From: Changshengia sp963803165
GTDB lineage: Bacteria; Chloroflexota; Dormibacteria; Aeolococcales; Aeolococcaceae
Length of the DNA: 64,000 nt
Assembly: GCA_963803165.1 (NCBI GenBank)
Contig: CAWDLK010000008.1
Location: forward strand, 189,768-253,767
Direction of reading: 5' to 3'
The notes beneath the pieces are model-generated. The model saw only the letters and a program-made list of their open reading frames with translations, ran no database searches and was not told the DNA's origin. Made by a program: the position numbers and the translations under genes. Positions 57,842 to 64,000 of the stretch are shown here, piece after piece (position 1 is the first letter of the stretch; each line of letters begins with the position of its first letter).

Positions 57842-59005
57842 ATGGTTGTTCCGCAGACCCGGGGGGTCCGTCGGGCTCGCACCCTGGCCCGGTTGGTCGG
57901 AGCGATCACCGGGATGGTCGCGGGAGTGCTGTACGGGTCGTACATCGCCCGCCAGTCCGGGGGCATCCTGGTCAGCAGCAACGGCGCCGCACTGGCCGTC
58001 CTGCTTGGGACCGGGGTGGCGGGCTCCGCGGCCCTGGCCCTCGCCGCGCCGCTGCTCACCGTCGACCCCTTCCTCTGGCTGGAGCAATTCGTCGATCACG
58101 CGCCGGCCAGCGAGCTGCTCGGAGCTCTCGCCGGGCTCATCGCCGCACTGCTGGTCAGCGCCCTCATCGCCGTCCTGCTCTCTCCGCTCCCCTGGGGGAT
58201 CGGCTTCGTCTTCTCGGTGGCGCTGGCGTGCTGCCTGAGCTATGTGGGGATCAGGACCGGCACCCGCCGCCGCGACGCCTTCGCGGACGTCGTGCGCCGC
58301 CGGCCGCCGGTCGGCGCGGCGTCCGACGACCCGGAGCCTCAGGACGGGGTGCCGATCGTGGTCGACACCTCGGTTCTGATCGACGGGCGGATTGCGGACG
58401 TCGCCGCGACCGGGTTCATCCAGGGGCGGCTGCTGGTCGCCGGCTTCGTCCTCGAGGAGCTCCAGAAGGTGGCCGACTCCGGCGACTCGATGCGCCGCTC
58501 CCGAGGGCGCCGCGGGCTGGCCGCCGTCGACGAGCTGAAGCGCCAGGTCCACGTCACCTGCGAGGTGGTGGACGACGAGTTCCCGGGCACCCCCGAGGTC
58601 GACGCCAAGCTGGTCAAGCTGGCCCGGGCCCGGGGCGCGGCGCTGATGACCAACGACTTCAACCTCAACCGGCTCGCCTCCGTCCAGGGCATTCGGGTCC
58701 TCAACCTCAACGACCTGGCCAATGCCCTCAAGCCGATGGTCAGCTCCGGGGAGGGCTTCGAGCTCACCATCGTCAAGGAGGGAAAGGAGCCCCACCAGGG
58801 TGTCGGCTACCTCGAGGACGGCACCATGGTGGTGGTGGAGGGCGGCAGCGATCACGTCGACAGCCAGGTGCGGGTCACCGTCACCTCGGTGCTGCAGACG
58901 GCGGCCGGGCGGATGATCTTCGCCACCACCGCGCCCGACCAGCGACAGTCGGTGGACGGCCGGCCCCGGGCGGCGGCGCGCCCGACCAGGGCGGGCAGCC
59001 GCTGA
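57842..59005 (+). CDS. PIN/TRAM-domain membrane protein (YacL-like)
   Basis: About 387 residues. Four N-terminal hydrophobic helices (e.g. AAPLLTVDPFLWLEQ region) precede a PIN ribonuclease-type domain with VVDTSVLIDGRIADVAATGF near residue 174, RSRGRRGLAAVDEL, and TNDFNLNRLASVQGIRVLNL. A TRAM RNA-binding domain follows (GVGYLEDGTMVVVEGGSDHV). This is the YacL arrangement next to radA and ispD in many firmicutes and actinobacteria. TTCAAT ends six bases before the ATG, consistent with leaderless. Its stop overlaps the ispD start (CTGA). Confidence 0.88.
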   Translation: MVVPQTRGVRRARTLARLVGAITGMVAGVLYGSYIARQSGGILVSSNGAALAVLLGTGVAGSAALALAAPLLTVDPFLWLEQFVDHAPASELLGALAGLIAALLVSALIAVLLSPLPWGIGFVFSVALACCLSYVGIRTGTRRRDAFADVVRRRPPVGAASDDPEPQDGVPIVVDTSVLIDGRIADVAATGFIQGRLLVAGFVLEELQKVADSGDSMRRSRGRRGLAAVDELKRQVHVTCEVVDDEFPGTPEVDAKLVKLARARGAALMTNDFNLNRLASVQGIRVLNLNDLANALKPMVSSGEGFELTIVKEGKEPHQGVGYLEDGTMVVVEGGSDHVDSQVRVTVTSVLQTAAGRMIFATTAPDQRQSVDGRPRAAARPTRAGSR

Positions 59006-59674
59006 GCGTCGCAGTCATCGTCCCCGCTGCGGGCCGCGGTGAGAGGGCCGGGACCGACAAGGTCTGGGCCGACGCCGGGGGGCGTCCGCTGGTGGCTCAC
59101 GTGCTCGAGCGGGTGGCGGCCGTGGCCTCGGTGGAGATGGTGGTGGTGGTCTGTGCGCCGGCTCGCCACCCTGACGTGCAGGAGCTGGCCCGCGAGCTCG
59201 GGCTTCCCGGCGTCCGCTGCGTGCCCGGCGGGCCGCGGCGCCGCGACTCCGTCGCGTCCGGCCTCGCCGAGGTGGGCAACCCCGAGATCGTGGTGGTGCA
59301 CGACGCGGCGCGCCCGCTCGTCTCGGTCGGCCTGATCGAGGCGGTGATCGCCGCCGCCCGCGTCCACGGGGCGGCGACCGCTGCCGTACCCTGCGTCGAC
59401 ACGGTCAAGCGGGTGGCGTCGGGGATGGTCGTCGAGACCCTGCCCCGCGACTCGCTGGTGGCGGTCCAGAACTCCCCAGGCCTTCTCCACCGAGCTCCTC
59501 CGCCGCGCCCACGCGGTCGCCCCCGAGCGTGACGCCTCGGACGACTGCCTGCTGGTGGAGTGGCTGGGCGAGCCGGTCGCGGTGGTCCCGGGCGAGGTCG
59601 GCAATCGCAAGGTGACCCACCCCGAGGACCTCGAGTGGCTCCGCGGCCAGCTCCAGGGCAGCGGGCGGCCATGA
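59002..59674 (+). pseudogene. ispD: ispD (2-C-methyl-D-erythritol 4-phosphate cytidylyltransferase), frameshifted by one extra base
   Basis: The third step of the MEP isoprenoid pathway. From CTG at 59002 the frame reads VAVIVPAAGRGERAGTDKVW and VVVHDAARPLVSVGLIEAVI to residue 155 (LVAVQ). One surplus base at about 59470 then shifts the frame; removing it restores TPQAFSTELLRRAHAVAPER and EVGNRKVTHPEDLEWL to the TGA at 59674. That TGA overlaps the ispF ATG as ATGA, as expected for an intact operon. Either a sequencing or assembly error or a real recent mutation. No ATG or GTG is available; CTG with CTGA overlap is the only start I see. Confidence 0.82.
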
Positions 59675-60156
59675 CGCTCCGCATCGGGCACGGGCTGGAC
59701 GCCCACCGTCTGGTGCCGGGGCGGCCGCTGATGCTCGGCTGCGTCCGGGTGGCGGGGGACCAGGGGCTGGCCGGCCACTCCGACGGCGACGCCGCGGCGC
59801 ACGCGCTCGCCGACGCCTGCCTGGGGGCGGTGGGGCTGGGCACCATGGGGGAGCACTTCCCGTCGAGCGACGAGCGCTGGCGGGGGGTCAGCGGCGCCGA
59901 GTTCCTGGGGCGGGTGGCGGGACTGCTCGCCGGGGCGAACGCACGCCTGCTGAGCGCCCAGGTGGCGATGGTCTGCGCCCGGCCCCGGCTGGCCCCCCTC
60001 TTCGCCTCCATGGGGGCGGCGATGTCGGAGGCCCTCGGTGCTCCCGCCGGGACTGTCGTGGTCAGCGCCACCAGTGGCGACGGCCTCGGAGCCGCCGGCC
60101 GCGGCGAGGGCATCCTGGCTTCGGCCGTCGCCCTCCTCGAGGTGGCAGGAGGCTGA
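59671..60156 (+). CDS. ispF: 2-C-methyl-D-erythritol 2,4-cyclodiphosphate synthase
   Basis: Fifth step of the MEP pathway, about 161 residues. RIGHGLDAHRLVPGRPLMLG has zinc ligands Asp10 and His12, and AGHSDGDAAAHALADACLGA continues the site. ATSGDGLGAAGRGEGILASA matches the C-terminal active-site segment, with Gly-Asp where Thr-Glu is usual. The ATG overlaps the ispD stop. A trimeric cytoplasmic enzyme. Confidence 0.95.
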   Translation: MTLRIGHGLDAHRLVPGRPLMLGCVRVAGDQGLAGHSDGDAAAHALADACLGAVGLGTMGEHFPSSDERWRGVSGAEFLGRVAGLLAGANARLLSAQVAMVCARPRLAPLFASMGAAMSEALGAPAGTVVVSATSGDGLGAAGRGEGILASAVALLEVAGG

Positions 60157-60164
60157 CCTCCTCC

Positions 60165-60932
60165 TCAGTCCCCGGGCTCGGTGGCGACCACCGCCGAGGC
60201 GTGCACCCCGGCGTCGCTCACCAGCCAGAGCGCGAGCAAGTCGCCGTCCACCTCGGTCATCACCCGAGCCTGATCGTCCAGGTCGATGGGCAGGCGGTAC
60301 TCGCATTCGGCCGCGATCGGGATGCGGCCGGGCAGCCGGCGGGCGAGCGCGTCCTCCACCGCCTCCCAATGGGCCGCGTTGTTGACGTGGCCCATGACGT
60401 CGAGGTCGCTGGCTCGGGTCGGCCAGGGACGCGCCTCCGCGCTGGCGGGTGCGGCGGGGTGGGAGAGGCGCGTCGAGACCTGGCGCCCGCTCCCGTCCCC
60501 CCACACCTTATAGAAGAGCTCGGGAAGGGGCGCCAGGCGCCCGCTCGCCGCCTCCAGCGCCGCCCACAGCACGGCCGCCTCCAGCCTGGCGCCGCCGCTG
60601 CCGCGTGCCGAGGTGCGGCGCTCCGCCCAGCGCGGGCCGGTGCCCGCGCAGAAGGTGGCGTAGGTGAGCCGCTCGAGGTAGCGGGGCCAGCGCTCGATCC
60701 TGATCGCGGCCCGCCGCACCACCCAGACGATCGGCTCGTGGATCATCCCCGAGTCCGCGCTGTCGTCGGTGGCCACGTCCTGGAGGTGGCGGGCCAGGGC
60801 GTCGAGACGGAGGCGGCCGCTCCGGTCGGCGTCCCCCAGCCTGACCGTCCGGCTCGCCTCGAACACCCGGGTCCTCGGGCCCGGGGCAAGGCCGGTGGAC
60901 TGGAGCACCCCGCCCGGCTCGACGACGCTCAC
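60165..60932 (-). CDS. Acyl-ACP thioesterase-like protein (FatA/FatB family)
   Basis: A hotdog-fold hydrolase of about 255 residues with two halves. The N-half is RTVRLGDADRSGRLRLDALA then RHLQDVATDDSADSGMIHEP, and the C-half holds RASDLDVMGHVNNAAHWEAV, the FatA/FatB pattern. It should release fatty acids from acyl carrier protein or act in membrane-lipid tuning. It is convergent with ispF (9 bases) and divergent from cysS, a single minus-strand gene breaking an otherwise plus-strand cluster. Confidence 0.84.
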   Translation of the reverse strand: MSVVEPGGVLQSTGLAPGPRTRVFEASRTVRLGDADRSGRLRLDALARHLQDVATDDSADSGMIHEPIVWVVRRAAIRIERWPRYLERLTYATFCAGTGPRWAERRTSARGSGGARLEAAVLWAALEAASGRLAPLPELFYKVWGDGSGRQVSTRLSHPAAPASAEARPWPTRASDLDVMGHVNNAAHWEAVEDALARRLPGRIPIAAECEYRLPIDLDDQARVMTEVDGDLLALWLVSDAGVHASAVVATEPGD

Positions 60933-60990
60933 CGGCCCAACCTACCGGATCGGCGCGGCCCCCCGCTCTCGCGGATATCCTTGAGCGCCC

Positions 60991-62403
60991 GTGACCCTTC
61001 GCCTCCACGACACCCTGACCCGGCGGCTCCAGGACGTCGAACCCCTCGAGCCGGGCCATGTGCGCCTCTACACCTGCGGTCCGACGGTCTGGAATCGCGC
61101 CCACATCGGCAACTTCCGGACCTTCCTCTTCGAGGACGTGCTGCGCCGCTGGCTCGAGCGGCGCTTCGCACGGGTCACCCACGTCATGAACCTCACCGAC
61201 GTGGACGATCGACTGATCCGCAACGCCGACGAGCACGGCCGTGGGCTGGACGAGGAGACCGCCCCGTGGATCGAGGGCTTCTTCGCCGACGTCGACACCC
61301 TGGGCATCCGCCCGGCCCATCACTACCCCCGGGCGACGGCCTACGTCCCGGAGATGGTGGCCCTCATCGAGCGGCTGGAGGCGGCCGGCGTCACCTATCG
61401 CGGCGAGGGCGGCGTCTACTTCCGGATTGCCGGATTCCCCCGCTACGGAGCGCTGTCGGGGATCCCCGCCGCGGGGCTGGTGGCGGGGGGGAGCGGCCGT
61501 GTCGACGCCGACGACTATGCCAAGGAGGACGCGCGCGACTTCGCCCTCTGGAAGTCGGTCGGACCGGGGGCGATCGGGTGGGACACGAGCCTGGGGCGGG
61601 GCCGGCCCGGCTGGCACATCGAGTGCTCGGCGATGAGCATGGCCCTGCTGGGGGAGAGCCTGGACATCCACTGCGGGGGGGTCGACAACATCTTCCCCCA
61701 CCACGAGAACGAGATCGCCCAGTCGGAGGCGGCGACAGGGCGCCGGTTCGTCCGGATCTGGTGCCACGCCGAGCACCTGACCATGAACCGGGAGAAGATG
61801 GCCAAGCGCCTCGGCAACTTCCGAACCCTGCCCGATCTGCTCGCCGCCGGGTACCGGCCCTCGGCGATCCGCTACCTGCTGGTCACCGGGGCTCACTACC
61901 GCCGCACCCTGGATTGGAACGAGGAGTCGCTGCGGGCCGCCGACGAGGCGGTGGGGCGGCTCAGCGAGTTCCGTGACCGGGTGCGGGCCCTGGGCGAGGG
62001 CAGCGGGGGCGAGGCGATCGGCGAGCGGGCGGACGCCGCCGCGGCCGACTTCGCCCGGACCATGGACGACGACCTCAACGTCCCCGAGGCGGTGGGCCAC
62101 CTCTTCGCGGCGATCCGCGACCTCAACCGTCTGCTCGACGCCACCAGCCCGGCGGCTGCGGTGGCGGAGCGCCTCGCCGCCCTGGTCGACCAGGCTGACG
62201 ACGTCCTCGGGGTGCTGCCCCTCGTCGACCGGGAGCGCGCCGGGTCGGTGCTCGGCGCGGAGGAGGAGGAGCTGCTCACCCGGCGGGTGGCGGCGCGCGC
62301 CGCGCGGGACTTCGCCGGCTCGGACCGGCTGCGCACCGCGCTCCTCGAGCGGGGCATCATCGTCGAGGACACCCCTCAGGGGCAGCGCTGGAAGCGCGCC
62401 TGA
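60991..62403 (+). CDS. cysS: Cysteinyl-tRNA synthetase
   Basis: A class I synthetase of 470 residues. LYTCGPTVWNRAHIGNFRTF has zinc Cys and the HIGH-type site (HIGN). KEDARDFALWKSVG, WDTSLGRGRPGWHIECSAM, and LDIHCGGVDNIFPHHENEI follow, with REKMAKRLGNFRTLPDLLAA as the KMSKS variant (Arg for Ser). The C-terminal helical domain is typical. GTG start; a weak TATCCT is nine bases upstream. Neighbours rlmB and yacP make the usual cysS-rlmB order. Confidence 0.97.
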   Translation: MTLRLHDTLTRRLQDVEPLEPGHVRLYTCGPTVWNRAHIGNFRTFLFEDVLRRWLERRFARVTHVMNLTDVDDRLIRNADEHGRGLDEETAPWIEGFFADVDTLGIRPAHHYPRATAYVPEMVALIERLEAAGVTYRGEGGVYFRIAGFPRYGALSGIPAAGLVAGGSGRVDADDYAKEDARDFALWKSVGPGAIGWDTSLGRGRPGWHIECSAMSMALLGESLDIHCGGVDNIFPHHENEIAQSEAATGRRFVRIWCHAEHLTMNREKMAKRLGNFRTLPDLLAAGYRPSAIRYLLVTGAHYRRTLDWNEESLRAADEAVGRLSEFRDRVRALGEGSGGEAIGERADAAAADFARTMDDDLNVPEAVGHLFAAIRDLNRLLDATSPAAAVAERLAALVDQADDVLGVLPLVDRERAGSVLGAEEEELLTRRVAARAARDFAGSDRLRTALLERGIIVEDTPQGQRWKRA

Positions 62404-62427
62404 GGGTCGTCGCCGAGGCCAGCTCAG

Positions 62428-63162
62428 GTGGACATCCTCTACGGCCGCAACCCGGTGCGCGAGGCGCTCCGCGCCGGCCGGCCTGCCCGCAAGCTGGTGG
62501 TCGCCGACGGTCTCGCCGAGGAGCCCCGGCTCCGCGAGATCCTGGAGCTCGCCGGGGGGCGCGGCATCCCGGTGGAGCTGGCGCCGCGCGGCCGCCTCGA
62601 CGACATCGCCCACACCGAGCACCACCAGGGGGTGGCCGGGTACTTCCACGGGCGGCCGCCGCTCCGGCTCGACGACGTCCTGGAGCGCTCCCGCCCCCCG
62701 GCCCTGCTGCTCGTCCTCGACGGGGTGCAGGATCCCCAGAACCTCGGGGCCCTCATCCGGAGCGCGGAGGCGGTCGGGGCGGACGCCGTCGTCGTCCCTC
62801 GCCACCGCGCGGCCGGTCTCACCCCGGCGGCGGTCAAGGCGTCGGCGGGAGCCAGCGAGCACCTCGCGGTCCTGAGCGTCCCCAACCTGGCCCAGGCGCT
62901 GGCCCGGATCGGGCAGGCGGGCATCTGGCGGGTCGGGCTGGCGGCGGAGGCCGGGGAGCGCTACGACCAGGTGGACTTCCGGGAACCGACGGCGATCGTC
63001 ATCGGGGGGGAGGGGGAGGGGCTGCGGCCGCTCACCCGGCGGAGCTGCGACCGCCTCGTCGCCCTCCCCATGGTGGGGCGGGTGGCGTCGCTCAATGCCG
63101 CCGCGGCGGGGGCGGCCATCCTCTACGAGGCGTTCCGGCAGCGGGGCTTCGCCACCCGGTGA
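62428..63162 (+). CDS. rlmB: 23S rRNA 2'-O-methyltransferase RlmB/TrmH family
   Basis: A SPOUT-type 2'-O-ribose methyltransferase of 244 residues. The N-terminal substrate-binding part MDILYGRNPVREALRAGRPA is followed by VLDGVQDPQNLGALIRSAEA (motif 1), AIVIGGEGEGLRPLTRRSCD (motif 2) and LVALPMVGRVASLNAAAAGA (motif 3). RlmB modifies 23S G2251 in E. coli. GTG start 24 bases after cysS. The stop overlaps the next gene (GTGA). Confidence 0.93.
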   Translation: MDILYGRNPVREALRAGRPARKLVVADGLAEEPRLREILELAGGRGIPVELAPRGRLDDIAHTEHHQGVAGYFHGRPPLRLDDVLERSRPPALLLVLDGVQDPQNLGALIRSAEAVGADAVVVPRHRAAGLTPAAVKASAGASEHLAVLSVPNLAQALARIGQAGIWRVGLAAEAGERYDQVDFREPTAIVIGGEGEGLRPLTRRSCDRLVALPMVGRVASLNAAAAGAAILYEAFRQRGFATR

Positions 63163-63761
63163 GCCGCGTGGTCGTCGACGGCTACAACATCGTCCACGCC
63201 TGGCCGGACCTCGCCCGCAGCCTCCGCACCGAGAGCCTGGAGGACGCCCGCCGGCGTCTCGTGACCCGGCTCGCCGAGTACCGGGCGAGCACCGGCAACG
63301 AGGTCCTGGTCGTCTTCGACGCCCGCCGCCGAGCCCAGGGCAGCCCGGACCGCGAGGTGGTGGAGGGGGTCGAGGTCCGCTACGGCAGCGCCCGGGAGAG
63401 CGCCGACCACGTCATCGAGCGTCTGATGTACGAGGCCTCCCGCCACGGCGGGATCCTGGAGATGATCCTGGCCACCGACGACCACCTGCAGCGCGACCTG
63501 GTCCGGGGGATGGGCGTCCCCACCATGTCATCGCGTGCGCTGCTCGCCGAGGTGGAGAGGGCTGAGGGGGAGCGCTCGGGCGAGATCCGGCGCCGGGCCG
63601 AGGGGCTCGCGGCGGACGACCGCCTCGAGAGCCGCATCGACCCCGGGGTCCGGCGCCAGCTGGAGGCGATCCGGCGGGGCGAGGCGGGGCCGCCTGCCGG
63701 GGAGGGGCCGGCGCGGCAGCCTCGCCGGGGCCCTCCGCCGCCCGGCCGTCGTCTACCCTAG
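63159..63761 (+). CDS. NYN/PIN-type ribonuclease, YacP-like
   Basis: About 200 residues. VVVDGYNIVHAWPDLARSLR, TGNEVLVVFDARRRAQGSPD, YGSARESADHVIERLMYEAS and MILATDDHLQRDLVRGMGVP match the YacP/Rae1 family, ribosome-associated endoribonucleases with a NYN fold. The C-terminal 50 residues are Arg/Gly/Pro-rich and probably disordered. Overlaps rlmB by GTGA. Next on this strand is tRNA-Thr. Confidence 0.9.
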   Translation: MSRVVVDGYNIVHAWPDLARSLRTESLEDARRRLVTRLAEYRASTGNEVLVVFDARRRAQGSPDREVVEGVEVRYGSARESADHVIERLMYEASRHGGILEMILATDDHLQRDLVRGMGVPTMSSRALLAEVERAEGERSGEIRRRAEGLAADDRLESRIDPGVRRQLEAIRRGEAGPPAGEGPARQPRRGPPPPGRRLP

Positions 63762-63805
63762 GCGGGCGTCTCGGCGTCGCCGGAGGGCGACCCGCCGCCG
63801 GCCCG

Positions 63806-63877
63806 GCCGACGTAGCTCAACGGTGGAGCAGCGGTTTTGTAAACCGTAGGTTGGGAGTTCGAATCTCCCCGTCGGCT
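63806..63877 (+). tRNA. tRNA-Thr (anticodon TGT)
   Basis: A 72-nt cloverleaf. The acceptor GCCGACG (63806-63812) pairs with CGTCGGC (63870-63876), discriminator T, no encoded CCA. The anticodon loop TTTGTAA between GCGGT and ACCGT gives TGT, reading ACA. The T-loop GTTCGAATC is standard. Placed where many bacteria have a tRNA cluster before rpmG-secE-nusG. Confidence 0.96.
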
Positions 63878-63973
63878 CCGTGCCGGACTGGTGAGTCGGG
63901 CTTGGTTGATCCGGCGCCGGGGGCCCAGCCGACACTGCGGGCATCGGGTACCATCAGGCGGTTCGGCGGCCCG

Positions 63974-64000
63974 GCCCAAGTGGCTCAGAGGTAGAGCAAC
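63974..64000 (+). tRNA. Start of another tRNA gene, truncated by the window
   Basis: The acceptor arm GCCCAAG, then T (position 8) and a D-arm TGGCTCAGAGGTAGAGCAAC, exactly the first third of a tRNA. The anticodon is outside the window, so the amino acid cannot be told. Confidence 0.75.

Noticed and set aside
1..64000. CRISPR array, insertion sequence or prophage
   Set aside because: No regular direct repeats, transposase, integrase, terminase or capsid gene is seen.

Overview
The window is one contiguous, very GC-rich (roughly 70 percent or more by eye), gene-dense bacterial chromosome segment. I infer a high-GC Terrabacteria member: an actinobacterium or a deep relative such as Dormibacterota/Chloroflexota. 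Pointers are a ClgR-type Clp regulator, a DUF4389 protein, an EspI-like ParA ATPase, frequent GTG starts and many apparently leaderless genes. I cannot name the species. There is no phage, CRISPR array, insertion sequence or rRNA. Apart from an HNH gene running into the tmRNA gene and a solitary DNA methylase it reads as core chromosome.

Layout. 1-8 kb: priA (3' part), def and fmt, split by a minus-strand M16 metallopeptidase plus helical-repeat pair; then an SseB-like gene, smpB, hflX and mgsA. 7.8-19 kb: an ArsR/MFS efflux pair, an HNH protein overlapping the tmRNA gene, a DNA methylase, pirin, a secreted C39-like protein, a GalT-like protein, HIT, small membrane proteins and a clgR-clpP operon. 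19-23 kb: dnaK, pcm and small stress-type genes. 23-34 kb: a membrane-anchored kelch-like protein, GNAT, gatCAB, an RlmD/TrmA-type methyltransferase, a lipoprotein and dnaE. 34-39 kb: a minus-strand run of ParA-like ATPase, RsmC-like methyltransferase, lgt and YggT. 39-48 kb: a shikimate-kinase-like gene, GT87 glycosyltransferase, xth, a DMT transporter, tRNA-Leu(CAA), an IMPDH/GMPR-type enzyme, an ECF sigma/anti-sigma pair and a GH18-like lipoprotein. 48-56 kb: bifunctional nuclease, polA, mutM, an ATPase-less triple Clp_N protein, uvrB and a Cys/His-rich unknown. 56-64 kb: the conserved radA-yacL-ispD-ispF-(thioesterase)-cysS-rlmB-yacP cluster, tRNA-Thr(TGT) and the start of another tRNA. 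The ispD frame is broken by one extra base.

How it works together. Ribosome rescue (tmRNA, SmpB), proteolysis (ClpP, ClgR, Clp_N protein, M16), chaperone and repair (DnaK, Pcm), DNA repair and replication (PriA, PolA, MutM, UvrB, RadA, Xth, DnaE) and translation quality (Def, Fmt, GatCAB, CysS) are all represented.

The most interesting non-standard signals are: (1) a three-copy family of intergenic multi-arm palindromes at gene 3' ends; (2) an ECF-type promoter word shared by the sigma-factor gene and the distant kelch-like gene; (3) about ten genes whose -10 box lies exactly 6-7 bases before the start codon, implying leaderless mRNAs; (4) a tandem pair of 11-bp palindromes before the GH18-like lipoprotein; and (5) a ClgR-type operator inside the first codons of clgR.
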